Shown in pieces: positions 35,983 to 48,505 of a stretch of DNA of 64,000 nucleotides (position 1 is the first letter of the stretch; every line of letters starts with the position of its first letter). Made by a program: the position numbers and the translations under genes. Origin of the DNA: Emydura subglobosa (lineage: Eukaryota; Chordata; Testudines; Chelidae). Under the pieces are notes generated by a model. That model saw only the letters and a list, made by a program, of their open reading frames with translations, did not search any database and had not been told where the DNA came from. The stretch covers positions 5,092,198-5,156,197 of the forward strand of contig ML679960.1 of the NCBI GenBank assembly GCA_007922225.1. The letters run 5' to 3'.

Positions 35983-36050
35983 TTGAGATATATATATATA
36001 TGTCATGCTAACCCATTTGATTGATATACACATATAAGTAATGCTAACCC
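35976..36050 (+). repeat. Two imperfect tandem copies of a ~38-bp unit
   Basis: 'catttgattgagatata' and 'catttgattgatataca' each run to 'atgctaaccc'. The first copy overlaps the CR1 truncation point by a few bases. The TA-rich middle differs between copies. Confidence 0.6.
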
Positions 36051-36054
36051 ATAC

Positions 36055-36165
36055 AGGATGTCGGAAGTAGGAATCAAACCTGGGACCTCTGTAGCTTAAT
36101 GAATGCACTTCTTCTGCATGAGGTAAAAGACATACCTCTCTTACCCAAGCTATAACAGGCTGAGC
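36055..36165 (-). repeat. tRNA-derived SINE-like fragment
   Basis: On the minus strand an A-box-like tagcttgggtaag (near 36140-36152) precedes a B-box-like ggtttgattcc (near 36071-36081), at a spacing typical of tRNA-derived SINEs. The body and tail are unclear. A real tRNA gene is unlikely because the acceptor arms do not pair. Confidence 0.4.
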
Positions 36166-36228
36166 AAGCTCTAGGTTGCTTAGCCACCTACTAGCGGGGG
36201 ACAGAGCACCTTCCAAGCAAGTAGGGGT

Positions 36229-36250
36229 CACACACACACACACACACACA
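36229..36250 (+). repeat. (CA)11 microsatellite
   Basis: 22 bp of perfect CA. A ~21-bp unit (acacacagatagtaa-tgaa) is then repeated twice immediately downstream. Confidence 0.9.
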
Positions 36251-36379
36251 GATAGTAAATGAAACACACACAGATAGTAAGTGAAACACTTAATTCACAC
36301 TACTGTGGCTCTTTTGGGTAATATTGATCACTAATTTAGCTTCTCAAACCACTGAGATCTGAGTATCACTACATTACAG

Positions 36380-37370
36380 AGAATATACAGCCTGCTTTTC
36401 AATATGGCATGTCTACATATACCCCAAATGCCCCGGCCTACACAACAAGGCCTTAGAATAACTTGCCAGTGCAAATGACAGCCTGTTCTCACACTAGGAA
36501 ATGTGTGCCAAAAATCCTGGGTTCAAAAGCACTCATGTAGCTCTCATACACAAAAGAGAAAACAGAGTAACTATTAAAACATTTGAAAGTGGTGATAGAA
36601 TTGGTTTTATAGGCTTCCTTTTGTTTACAGATAAAATCAAATCTAATTTGCCATTGCCAAGTTATTTTAAATTTCTTAGTAAATAGAGGATAGACTTTTA
36701 AAAAAATCTTTTGCTTTGGCTTATTTTAATTTTGTCTATTATCTTCCAAAATGCAGAAAATTTCAGTTTATATTTTACAATCTGCCCAGATGAGTGAGGA
36801 GGGAAGGATCAGATTCTCAATTTAAATTTATATTACTTCCCCAGAACATCTTCTATTTTGTTTATTCACTTACTGGCCTGTGGTAAGCCAAATGGAAGAG
36901 GGAAACATCTGTTATAATTATCCAATACCAAAAGACTCATAATAGCAAACATCTCTCAGTCAGAAAAGATAGTTCTTGTTTTTATCCAAATCATGCCAAA
37001 CCGGACACAGGTGTTGCTGGATTTTTTTATTTTCATTTTAGGCAATGCTATCCTCCTTTCACACCCTTTCCAGCACTCCAGTCCCATGGCTTTTCTTCTG
37101 AGAGAGTTTCGTTCAATCATTTTATTTATAGATGTAAGCAGGGTCTGAATGGACTCTCCCCTGCTGATATGGTACTATTTGGGTTCTGAGACAAGCTTCT
37201 TACTGAAGTAAGAGTAATTTATTAATTATTATTAATAATAATAATGTAATTTAGGGTTATCATTATATGTGTTTACATGGGTTATGTGTTTATGGCTGAG
37301 GGGATCAGTGGGACAGGGGGTTGGGTAGGTGGGTGTGACTATGGCCTAGTGTTAACTAGTGGGGTTTTCA
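36380..37370. other. No recognisable feature
   Basis: AT-rich, with no supported gene or element. Confidence 0.4.
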
Positions 37371-37394
37371 TTCAGAAAGGTTGGGAACCACTGA
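37371..37394 (-). mobile_element. Isolated hAT-type terminal repeat
   Basis: 'aaaggttgggaaccactg' is the classic outward-reading CAGTGGTTCCCAACC end of a hAT element. I did not find the partner end within the preceding few hundred bases, so this is probably a truncated copy. Confidence 0.45.
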
Positions 37395-37403
37395 TCTAGT
37401 CCT

Positions 37404-37441
37404 TTTAAAAAAAAATATATATATATATATTTATTTTTTTT
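37404..37441. repeat. A/TA/T low-complexity tract
   Basis: An A run, then (TA)n, then T-rich sequence. Confidence 0.85.
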
Positions 37442-37789
37442 AATTTCTATTCTTCTCTCCTATTTGGTTCCCATATTATGGTCTCTTCTGTTATTTTCAT
37501 AGTTTACTTCTTCCTCTTATTGGGCATGATCCAGAGCAGACTGAAGTCCAAGAAGTCTAATGGTTTCAGTGGGCTTTGGATGAAATCCACTGTCTTCAGT
37601 CTTCCTCTGTACTGTTCTTATTTCCCCAAGGTCTTGATCTCAGCTTTTCCCTTAGGCCCATAATTCCATCCCCGTCTGTTTCCTTCACTCATCTCATCCC
37701 TTTCCTTTCCTCTCAATCATTTTTCCTGCCAACTTTCTGCAACTTTTCAAGTCACTTCATCTCTGCTTCTCTTCCCCTATAAATCTCGC

Positions 37790-38060
37790 AGGGTCAGATT
37801 CATGAAGGGATTTAGGTGTTGCAATGTTGAGGGTTGCAATATCTAACTTTCAGGTACCTAGAAAAAAATCACTCGGATCAAAAGCCCATATTAGGTACTT
37901 AGGTTCCCTGTACAATACATGGGGGGAGATGGGTGCCTAAGTATGCAATCCACAAAAACCAGAATGCTGAGTGGGGAGCTGCCTAAAATAACCAATGGGA
38001 AATGGTGATGAGAGGGATGTCCCCTAAACCCCTCTGATGGAGCTTGACGCCTGGATCTGG
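37790..38060 (+). repeat. Dispersed repeat, copy 2 (matches 1930-2195)
   Basis: Reverse-complement match to 1930-2195. Here it leads directly into a poly-T tract and a hairpin SINE (38210-38333). Copy 1 also has a hairpin SINE about 1 kb away, though not adjacent. Confidence 0.5.
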
Positions 38061-38133
38061 TCTGCAGAGAGGTGCCTGTCTCTGCTTGTAATCCATTACT
38101 GCAAACCCTCTCCTAGAGTCTGGTGCTAAACTG

Positions 38134-38151
38134 TTTTTTTTTTTTTTTTTT
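38134..38151 (+). repeat. Poly-T (18)
   Basis: A homopolymer of 18 T, possibly the tail of an antisense retroposed sequence. Confidence 0.9.
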
Positions 38152-38204
38152 GCCAGAAATGCTGGAGAAGGAGGTGCTGCTGCTGTCACCGACCTTATAA
38201 CTTT

Positions 38205-38340
38205 TTGTCTAATGGGTAGGGCACTCACCTGAGATGTGGGACACCCTTATTCAAACCCTCTACCCAGCAAATAGGGAGAGGGAGAATTGAACCTGGGTCT
38301 CCCACATAAGTGCTATAACTGCTGAGCTAAGTGTCGTAAG
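38205..38340. repeat. tRNA-like SINE with head-to-head arms, copy 2
   Basis: The left arm (38210-38262) reads 'taatgggtagggcactcacc' and runs to a degraded B box. The right arm (38283-38333), read on the minus strand, has the same order and a better B box (complement of gaattgaacctggg). About 20 bp separate them. The layout equals that at 846-962. Confidence 0.6.
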
Positions 38341-38759
38341 GTGACACCATCTGGATTCTGAATGGGGCCCAATTCAGTAGGGGAGTTTAGAGCTCATCCT
38401 GCAGGTAAAAAGCATTTCCTCTGCCTATTGTCCTCTGCTTTGTGAATCACACTGTGGTTCGGATATGTGACAGGAATCCTGGTGCCTAAACTGAGACAGT
38501 AATGTGCATTCCCAGAGGCAGAAACTTGGGTGCGTAGAGGACTTTACAGGAAACGTGTAGGTGCTGAGTGAGTTTGCATTCTTGCAGGTAGATGAACGTG
38601 GGTTTTGTGAACATCAGTTGCACCTGAATGCTGGATTTAAGTCCTTTTGTTCCTATGTCTTGATCTCTCTGTCCTTTCTCATGGCCTGATCCATTACCGC
38701 TTTGCACTCTGTGTAGCCATTTACACTGTTCAAAGATGGTGTAAAATGCCACCACTGAT

Positions 38760-38970
38760 CTATGTGAAGCGGGGGGTAGTACAGAGACTAGGGAGCTAGC
38801 CTGTTTCTGAAGAGGCGGGGGTCAAATTCCCAGTTTCCTGTGTGACCATGGACAAATCATTTAGCCTCTGTTCCCCATCTGTAAAGTAGAGATAACATTT
38901 CTCTACCTCAGAGGATTGTTGTGAGAATACATACATTCAAGTTTGAGGCACTAAGATACTCTGGTAGTGG
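38760..38970 (+). repeat. MIR (CORE-SINE), fuller copy
   Basis: A tRNA-like head (38770-38830) is followed by the MIR core and tail: 'tgtgtgaccatggacaaatc', 'ttccccatctgtaaagta' and 'ctcagaggattgttgtgag'. The order is complete, which makes this the clearest sense-strand MIR in the window. Confidence 0.75.
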
Positions 38971-39329
38971 GAGTCATGCCAGTATCATAGATAGATAAAA
39001 TGGAGGCTGAGTTGGCATTGTTTTACACAAGTAGAAATATCTGCACAACATACAAGGCAGAGGCAAATGAAACCTCACATCCCTCCTCTTTCATGTGGCC
39101 AGATCAGTTCTACTGTTTAGACCACACTCATGGATGGAAGGAGGGAAGTATCTGAGCAAATTGCCATCAATTCAGGCTAGAACAGATAGAAAACAGTCAG
39201 ATCAGGGGGCATTTGTGCAACAGGTGCCTAGAAGTGCATTCTGCTTTTGTGAGCAATCCATCCTGTATGCTCACCCTACTTGAATTGAATTAGAAGTTAA
39301 CAGTTTGCAAAATCACTTAGTGAAGGAAG

Positions 39330-40045
39330 GACTTGAGGCAAGGGAGTGAGGGATGTTCACTATTGGAAGCACACCCATCAAAGGTCCACTCACGTCTGGG
39401 TGCCTCCTGCAGGCCACATCTGGGGATTAACTCCACTCAGGTCCATTTCTCCACTCTCACTGTTGCCCCACTCACTCACTGGGATTCTGCACACTTCCTA
39501 GTCATGACTTGGCCATTCAGTCAGGTCACTATGACCCCTTCTGGGGTATCAAAGTCCCACAGGATCAGCTATCCTCATCCTCTCCTGGAAGTCTTCCAAT
39601 CCACAGCCAGGTCCTGTGTCACTTCCACAGCTGCTCATAGGGGAACACAGACCCACCCACTACTCCAGGTTCCAGTCCAGGGAGCCTATATCCAGCAATC
39701 ATGGTGTGCTTTCTCATATACTCTTTTGCTATTTCCTTGGACTCCTTCATACTTCTCTGCTCTATCTTCTGGTTCTTCCCCTGGGTTTACTAGGTCCAAA
39801 CTCTCTCCATTCAGAGAGGGAGGGAGGGAGGGGGAGGGAGAGGGAGAGAGACTACAGACTACTTCTACTTCTTCTGGCCTCACCCTGCTAGCTTTATACA
39901 AGCTCAGCCCTGCCTCTGCCCAGCTGGCCTTCATCATCAATTATTCTTTCAAGCCCTGGCTCTCCTCCAGGTGCAGCCTATTAGGTTAATTTTCCTAACA
40001 ACCTGCTCTGCCTTATGTGGGGTGGACACTTCAACACAATGCCAT
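39330..40045 (-). mobile_element. Probable antisense LTR or LTR-proximal sequence
   Basis: GC-rich relative to its flanks. On the minus strand a TATA-like tataaagc (near 39890-39900) precedes an A/G-rich stretch made of the AGGG tract complement. The overall text resembles turtle Gypsy- or ERV-type LTRs. A 218-codon plus-strand frame (39333-39989) has no domain and is taken as spurious. The boundaries were not resolved. Confidence 0.4.
39814..39850 (+). repeat. (AGGG)n / G-A-rich microsatellite
   Basis: Repeats of gaggg and gagagg within the presumed LTR. Confidence 0.85.
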
Positions 40046-42355
40046 TAGAAGTGCCATACTGGTTCCATGCTTCAGTGAATAGAAGAGAGCTAGTCTACTT
40101 TTCCTCAATTTACCCATCCCATCTGATCGTAGTACTCTGAGAATGTCTTTCCAAATTCTAAAATCCCATTTCACAATCATTATGCTATGGCCACTCTAGA
40201 CTCCATTATCCCAATCCTGCTGGGTAGCTTTCTCCAGAATAATTCATTTTCTTTCCTCAGATGACTGCCCTCTATCATGTTGGAAACTTAAATGTATCAT
40301 ATTTCAAAAGATTCCAGCTAATTTACCTTCCATATATTTGTTCAAAATCTTAGTAAGGAGGAGAATACAGGTAACACATTATTTTTAACAACTGCAGCAT
40401 AAGGGGAAAAGTTTTCTTAAGTTCCAGCATCTTTTTCCAAGAATTTTCAGAAACTAACTCCCACCATCTCAGCCTTGTATTTTGCAATTTACGTTTTTCA
40501 TGACAACTGTCCTTTCATGCTTTTTTTCCAGTACTTTTTCTTACTTTCAACTACATTTATGCTTAGACAAGTGCTTTTCCCTTTCCTAGCTGATTTCATC
40601 ACATCTAGGCTTAAATTCAGCCAGAATTCTTATAGCATGTTTGTGGGGGAGGGAAGTTGTGGAGGGGGGAGGGGCTTCAGGAAGTATTCTATGAGAATTT
40701 AAGCCCCAGTCAGATCCTTAAATATAATCATAATGCTCTTTTTAATAATTTTATTTTAATTTCAATATCAAATGTAAGAAGATTACATTTCCACTACCGG
40801 AGAGATAGCATCCAAGTAAACTGATAGCTTTCTATTTTCCCCCTAACTTTGCTTTGTTTCCAAAATCTGAACAAACTTTGAAATCTTGTCTGATTCAACC
40901 AGCCCTCTAGACCCTAAGATTTCACTGTCTGTTTGCTCTTTGTAAATACTTACACTGTAGGGTTCATATTTGGCATAGAAGTATTATAGCCAGCTAGGAG
41001 AGAAAAAAAAAATCTTCAGAACATAATCAACCTATAGATTATCAAACAAACAAGGGGAAAGAAGAAAAATAACATACCACTGAGTCTGTAGAAAGGCCTA
41101 AAGAAGAGACAAAGACTACTATGCTGGCTATGTCCATGTATACTCAAATGGTTAATAAAATAAAGTATGAGAAACCTAGCACTGATGCACTGATTTTCTG
41201 AATATTGATTTATTTATTAATGAAAATATCAACATATTGTACTACTACTGAATTCAGCTTGACTCACATAATGATTAAGAAAATAGAAAGAAAACGACTT
41301 CAGCTGCTGAATTTTAGTGGCAAAGGAATATCAAAAAAATACAGAAGGACACTCTTTAAAACATTAATTTCAACAAACATACCCTCCAAACCCTTGGTGT
41401 GTTAGTGCACATTCAACATGTAAAAATATATTTTTATATAAGTGATCACTACAAGAAAATCCTCTGGCTTGCAAGGCACATGGAATAAATCATAAAAATA
41501 TGCTAACATGACAAATCAAAGTAAATATCTGCAGGCAAGAGCTCTTTGTTCTGAAAGCTAAAAGATGATGAAAAACGATGAATACTAATTTTCAGATGTA
41601 GGTCACATTTCTGTTCCACTGCAATTGGATGTATAATAAAAGACTAAGATACGATTGCAAATACATGATTAGCTATCCTAAAATGAAGTAAACTGCACAA
41701 TTTATAAAGGGACTGTATTATAAAGTCCATTTTCATGCATAGGATCCACAACATCCATAGGATGAAAATTTACCTTATTTTTGAGATTATACCTTGAAAA
41801 GCTCCAGAGCTAAACTGTGACTGTTTTCTTTCTTACACAAACACATAAACACACAAAAGAAGAGAGAAAATGATTCAACAATAAGACTCAAAAAGGATTA
41901 TGTGCTGGTGTGTACACACTGGACAGAAGCAATATTTCCCAGAACACCCAGGAATTAACTTTCAATATTCTTTCAAGCAGTTAATGAGGACCAATTTTCA
42001 CCCTATGATCCTGATTGTGTCTCCTGGATCTACACATGGATCTCCCATAGTCATCCCCAGTGTACTCTTTCCTCCACTTCTTGAACCTGTAAAGGGCACT
42101 CAATGGGGCTGGAGCCCATACAAGAACAGAGAAACACAGGCTGGAGTAGGTGTGTGGGACTGGTCAGGATACATGTTGTTCCTCTTCCAGCCCTGGGAAG
42201 ATAATACAGTCCACCCCTCCTGTGAGTTCTGGGTCTGCTGCAGCTGGGGTGACTCCATGGTAGCACGGTTCCATTGAAACCTGGTTGTCAGGAAACTGGG
42301 CTCCAAGAGCAGATCTGAAAGAGTCCTGGCCATACACAGATCTCTTGATATCTGC
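40046..42355. other. No recognisable feature
   Basis: AT-rich, about 2.3 kb. The 125-codon frame at 41900-42277 has no recognisable domain and no splice or codon support. Confidence 0.4.
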
Positions 42356-42376
42356 TTTTTTTTTTTTTTTTTTTTT
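42356..42376 (+). repeat. Poly-T (21)
   Basis: A homopolymer of 21 T. It may mark the tail of an antisense retroposed element, but no body was identified. Confidence 0.9.
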
Positions 42377-45300
42377 GAGGATGTGTGCGTGTGCTGCCTA
42401 TTCTGTGCAGGAACACTAAGGGAGCAAATCCATAAGGGATTCTCCTTGTGGAGATTTCCATCCCCCAGAGCAGTCTCCCATGTTTTTTTCCAAAGGAGGG
42501 TGCAATCTAGATCTGTTTGTTTATATACAGCTCATATTTTCAAAGTACCTCCTCTGCAGCAGTAAAAGAAGCTGGGCAAACCTATGACTCATTTGGAAGC
42601 TGTGCATATTTAGGCAACAAATTGGGTTCATGGAAGAGAAATTGGAAGACCATACTTCTAGCTTATAAGTAGAGCTGATCAGAACATTTTTGACTAAATA
42701 CAATTTCATTAAAATAAGCTGTTTCATCAAACCCAAAATCTTTTCAGAGTCGTATCTGTTTCAATGTTTTAATTGGGAAGGTTTCTGAGGCCCAGGGCCT
42801 TTGGCCGCTTCTGATGAGACAGAGACCCAAATTGAAAACCTGAGCTTTAAGCAAGTTCTTTTTTGTGAAAACATTTGAAAGGTTTTAATTTCCTCCCAAT
42901 ACAGAACAAAAGCAAATTCTGAAAACTCAAAAGTTGTCGTTAAACAGAATTATCCTCTGACAACTCTACTTCTGTGTGTGTAAAAGCAAGCAATGAAAGG
43001 ACATACCATAGTACTAATCTAATAGCTTGCATTTAGTTCTCTGCTTGGTTGTAATAAAGCTTTAAAAGGCACAGAGAAAAAATGAAAATGAGCAGGATTT
43101 GTTTAAGATTTGCCTATTTTATTCCAATCCATGTGCTCAAAGAAAAAAAAAATCTATCTTCAACAGCTTCCCTATAGAACAGTTCCAGACATTTGTACAT
43201 GTTTTTATTTCCTTCCACTCTGTAAGTTGTCACTTACCAGTTTTACTAATTGAAGAAAATAGATATAGCGCCAGAAAAAACTTCAGATTGCATTTTACTA
43301 GTAAATATCAGAGAGAGGCTTCTCACAACCGGATGAGTTTTAGTCATCTAGGGAGACACCCCGTCACACACACAAATTGATAATACAATATTGCAATGCT
43401 AATTTCTTCAATTTTTCCTAATAGCATTATTGTTGGAATCCCTCGGGCAATAGGGAAGCTCATTCATTTTATTGTCTGCTCAAACAGTGTTGCCTGAGGG
43501 GCTTCAATTCTACAAATACAATATGTATTAAAAATAGTTTAAAAAAATGTCCATGTTAATTTAAAGTTAAGGCTGGGAATCAATCTGTCAAAAGCAAGGA
43601 CATATGCTGGGAAGGTGAACTGTGTTAGTCAATATAATATATTTCTACAAGACTTTGTACTTATGCTAAGTTGTATAACTATGACCCATAGCCCCAGAAT
43701 GTTTTGCAACTTGTGCTAAGCTTATATTCAAAATGTACTAGTAGGTAAACTGGGTATGATCCTTTTTTGTTGTACATGTAGGAATTGTCAAAAACAAGAT
43801 ATATGTTCTGTTAAGGCTTGCCAAATATGAGCAGTGCTAGTTCTCTGTTTTAGGGATAATTGGTATAAGATGCCTTCAAGTTTCTTTGCAACCTGCAACA
43901 TAATTGGAAACGAGATAAGAAAAAGTGGGTAAAGTCTTTAATTAATAAAGTGGAATCTGTAAAAAGTTTCTAACCGTTGTAAACAAATATGGTATAGAAT
44001 CAGGTACTTGTAATCAATTTGGAATAGAGTGAAGATGGTGTAAGAGGCAAACCTATCCTCCAGAGAATGGTATGTATGAACCTCTGTTTATATTGATTTC
44101 TCTATGTTTAATAAATTAATTGAGCCAAGTCATCTGATGTCTTATCAATAAAAAAATTGAACACTCAACAACTGAAATGTTTCTAAATAAATGTATTTAG
44201 CTTTCTAAGTTTCTAAATCAATGACACTGTGTATATAAAAATGATTAAAACAAAAACTAGTTCCCCACCATATAAAAATATATGTATGCACTTAGCAGAC
44301 TTTGAGGAGCCAGTAGAGTTACTTACAGTAGTCAGATAAGCACATGCATAAAAGTCTTTAGATGATTAGGGCCTAAAACATTTGTTTTACTTGGCATATC
44401 ATTAATTTAGATTTCTTAAAGAACTTGTAGCATGTCTCTCTCTCTCAAACGCACACACTTCAAGCGGCTACATTTTTTGTTAAATCAGATTCCATATGTT
44501 TGTGAAATCATCAACACAGGACACTGAACTCAGCTTTGACAACCAAGCAAAAGATGAAGTTATTTTCAGTCTGTGTGTTCTGTCAGTGATGGAGATACAG
44601 CTAAGTATCTTCCTGTACTTCAGATGTGTATGTGCATATATACAAAAACATATTTTGTAATATAGTAATCCTCTGAGTGAATGTGCAATTATGTTGGTAT
44701 TATATTTTAAATGAATTTTAATCACATTTTTAACCATAGATTGTTAGTTTTGTTTCCTGTGAAAATCAGGTGTAATAATTTTTAAATTGATTTAAAAGAG
44801 AAAAAATGATATAATGATCATGCAAATGTACTGTAGTTGAAAATCTCAACAGAAATACTGACTACAGATACTGGAACTGATGATGAAATAGTTATTACAA
44901 GTAAATAAAGAAATTAGAATAAATAAAATTAACATTTCCCTTTTTATAGGAGATGAGTATGTTATGATGTGTTTTAGCATCTTGCATTTCAGAGTCAGTG
45001 CACAAAGCCAATTTTTATTATGTGTATTACAGCAGGATCTAGACATCCTCTGCTGTCTCTGAATCTATATCCAAATGTATGTCAGTTGTGGACACTCACC
45101 TATGATTGAAAAAACATATGGTAATTTTTATAAGCAATGCACAAGGATGTTCATTTGAAATTCTTATTAACAGCAATAGCAGATTTGCTTAGCTCCAAAG
45201 TTCCATTTCAAAGAGTGATATATAGATATCCTAATGATGAGCACTATATAAAATTATACAGACAGGAAACCAACAGGATAATTGTGATATGCATTAGTAT

Positions 45301-48016
45301 GGTTCACAGTTATATATAACTAACAGGTAATGGTTGATTAGCCCATAAACAAACTTCAGTTTGCCATACTTGCAATAAAAAATAATGGGGGCAGATTTTC
45401 GCCCAATGTATTAAGTGGAAACTTCTCTAGTCCAATCCAGTTTCATTTTTATGTTGCAGAAAATGGATGATTAAACTGATGCACTAATGATTTCTTCTTT
45501 AATTCTAGTACTTTTACCTCTTCTGTCTCTTCCCAGAGCTAGGCCAGTGATGAGTTATCATGTGCTTCATGCTTTCAAAGGTTTCAGGAGAGGCCTATGG
45601 GAACTCCTGGTATTTCCCACCAATCCTACTTTACAACTTGGTTTAAAGGCCAAAGTTAAGCCCTCAATATAATTTTCTTTAGTTAAAGCATAGCGTTTAA
45701 AGAAAATTTCAAAATTCAGGAAAAACAGACATGATAATTGCTGGTTCTATGATATTTTTTCCAGGCCTGAAACTTCTCTTCTTTCCTTATTTTAAGGCAA
45801 TGAGGCAATTGTTTTGTTACTCAGTACTTCATGCGTTTTTGTTTCGATAAGACATCTACAGCCTCTCTCATGGAAAATTTGCAAGCAGCTGCTCTTGTGC
45901 CTGTCAGGCTTGACAAGAGCAATATGTGATAAAGTCACAAAGGGAGCAGGTATGTATGCCTTAAAATGCTGAAATCTTAGCAGAGGTATGAGTGTATCAA
46001 TTAGCAAACACTACTGTATAAAATTAACAAAATCACCATCTAATTGTCATAAAAGCTCTTATAATAAAAGAGGCTATTATGCAGCCTTCAGGCAAGTTGA
46101 ATTAGAAATTTCACTTCCAGAATGTCAATATCTTAAAATGCTAAGTGAAATTCTCTGTGAAAGGAGCACTCAGGTGTTGGGGGAGGTATACAAGTGGCCT
46201 TGTAATATTCAGCTACTTCACAGATATAGATATAGATCAGCCAGTATTGTCAGGAATTTGTGACTGGGAAGCTTGTTTTAGTATGAAAGTCTTCACAGAG
46301 CATGATCTTGAGCAGAGATGAAGGCAAGCTGTGAATCTTATGCTACAATTTCATGCTCAGCAATACCGAGCAAAGAACATCTCAACTTGAACATTCTACT
46401 TGAAAGCTGCAGAGTATTAGGATCTTTATAGTCAAATCAGAATAAGGGAAAGGCCATCTGGTCTACTGGCCTTTCCTGCCATTTGGGATTTTCAGGTTCA
46501 TAGAGTGTATTATCTCATACAGGTAACAAGGGGTTTGTCAAGGAAGCACTAGAGGTTCTTAGTTTTCAAGTATGGCTGCTTTCTGCAGTTTAGATCACTC
46601 CTCCCTGATGGAATACCTAGATTGTGTTTCATTTCCATGTGATTATATACAACTAAAGTCAGTAACCTACTACAATAAGTTAGCTTTGGGAAAAATATAA
46701 GAGTGATTAGCCCCTCACTGCAAAGAATTTTCAAAGCATTTGGGTAGAGCTTTCCTGCACTGTCAAATTTCACTTTTTGGTGCTCTGAGATTCAGTCTGA
46801 GAAATGTATATGGTCTTTTACTGCCATGATAAAACATGGGCTGGGTGCTTCTTTTTACAAAATGTCTATAAATGCCATAAAACAAGTTGATCACATAATG
46901 CTGTTCTCCTTTCAACAATCCTTAAATTATAAACTTCAGTGATTATACAGACATTCTCCAATAACCTTAAGCATTTTAAACAGCTGTCTTTGTGTGGCCC
47001 GAGTGTTCAGCTAACGAAAAGATCTAATTGCAAGATAGATTTTTTTTATGGGGAGGAAGGAAAGAAAAACACAAAAATAAACACAACAATGTAATACTAA
47101 TAAACCATTACCTAGCCTTTCCCAAAATCTACTTTCTGCATCAAATTGGAATTCTGAATGCTTGGCTCACAACTCTTAGATCTCAATACTTTCCTCCTGA
47201 TTAATGTAGGTTTCATTATACAGTACCAAAAAGGACATGTAAAACTGATGAAACTAGCTCACTCCACTCAAAGCAAAGAGCTGTCCTAATGGCTCCATGC
47301 TACTCCTGTTGCAGACCATGGTGTGGGGAGAATGACTGGCATATTACTGGGGTCAAATATTTAGGATCAAGAACCTGGTAATGTGTACAGCACATTCCTG
47401 TGGGCCAAATTCTCTTTTTAGTTACAATTGTCAGACTGCCTTCACTGAAAGATAATAAATGGACCATTATCAAACCACAGGATAAAGAGACGGTGGGCCC
47501 AGTTCTCATGCCCAGCAAAGCCTGCTTGGCATAAGATTTGAGTGGGAAATATTCTAGAGTTGGGTGGGGGCCTGCCCAGCCCCCTGCATTAGTTAGAATG
47601 GCCTCATGGCTGCTTCAACTTTCACGTTGCTACCAACAGTCTGAGAAAGGACTATGGGATGTGAATTTGGCTCTTATACTGTAGGAGAGTGAGCTAGCCA
47701 CCGCACTACAAAGCATTCTGGGGTGGGTCTTTCTCAAACTCTCCTATTGAAATTATTTCAATTCATATGGGCTACTTGAATATAGTCACTCTTTCCAACA
47801 GCCTTAATACCCTCTATGCCAGGGGCTTTGAAGTAAATGGAACAATTAGGATATCCTGCAGTATCATTCACTGTACCAAGGTGTAATCCCCAGTGGATAG
47901 CTTCACAGCCTTTTCTGATGCTTCATAAGAGAAAATATGGCCCTGCACAAAGCTTATTGACAGGAATGAAGGGTAATTATGAGTGGAACTAAAAAGAAAA
48001 CTTTACCTAATCTGAA
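42377..48016. other. Long AT-rich stretch without recognisable genes
   Basis: 5.6 kb with only short frames. The 3' part of 43610-44160, with AATAAA-containing text near 44108 and 44147, has a faint LTR-like look, but no ends or homology were established. This is the longest interval in the window that I could not assign to any repeat. Confidence 0.4.
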
Positions 48017-48172
48017 TAAAGGTTCTCAAACCTTTTAAATAGATGTTTTTATTTAATTTAATTCATAAGCTACCTTCACCTTCTACCTTATGTTCCTGCA
48101 ACACCGTGACCTGAAAATGTTTCTTTGTGCAGAACGCCAGGAGATCCGCAGACCACAGTTTGGTAGTTATTG
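48017..48172. mobile_element. Small hAT-like element
   Basis: The left end 'aaaggttctcaaacctt' resembles CAGTGGTTCTCAAACC. The right end, read on the minus strand, is caataactaccaaactgtgg, with the typical 'ggtctgcggatct' text following. The 8-bp flanks do not match, so the insertion is old or the limits are approximate. Confidence 0.5.
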
Positions 48173-48289
48173 CTTTAAAGTAAACCTACCAGTTTTTCCT
48201 TACAAAAGTGTCACTGTTTGAACATGTGTTATTTTTACCCAACTTATTCAATTTAATGAAAACTTTCATGTATTTCAGTTTATTTTTGA

Positions 48290-48505
48290 TAAAAATACCT
48301 AGTTCTTACATAGAACATTTCATCAGTAAATCTCAAAGCACTTTACAAAAAAGAGATCGGTATCACTATTCTCATTTTGTGGATTGGGAAACTGAGGCAC
48401 AGAGTGGTGAAGTGACTTGTCCAAGGTCACCCTGCTGGCCACTGGCAGAGAAAGAAATAAAGCCCAGATCCCCAGAGTGCCAGGCCAGTGCTGTAGCCTT
48501 AGATC
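48290..48505 (-). repeat. MIR (CORE-SINE), antisense, nearly complete
   Basis: Reads antisense as MIR from tail to head: 'tctcaaagcactttacaaa', 'gggaaactgaggcacagag', 'gtgacttgtccaaggtcac' and then the head near 48450-48500. Well preserved for such an old family. Confidence 0.8.

Larger units (their letters stand above)
34990..36371. mobile_element. hAT element carrying nested insertions
   Basis: The left end is CAGTGATACTCAGA and the right end is its near-complement, ctgagtatcacta. They are flanked by cactacag (34982-34989) and cattacag (36372-36379), a 7-of-8 match. Both ends continue into related sub-terminal text ('gtggctctttgcag' left, 'ctgtggctcttttggg' right). Removing the nested CR1, the SINE-like piece and the CA tract leaves a few hundred bases of non-coding hAT sequence. 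Confidence 0.75.

Noticed and set aside
36055..36165. Possible tRNA gene on the minus strand
   Set aside because: Box-like words are present, but acceptor and anticodon stems cannot be drawn. SINE-like only.
39333..39989. 218-codon plus-strand open frame
   Set aside because: No domain, simple-sequence content (AGGG tract), and it overlaps a presumed antisense LTR. GC-rich repeats readily give long chance frames.
41900..42277. 125-codon plus-strand frame considered as a host exon
   Set aside because: No known domain, and overlapping frames are open on the opposite strand. Nothing supports it as an exon.
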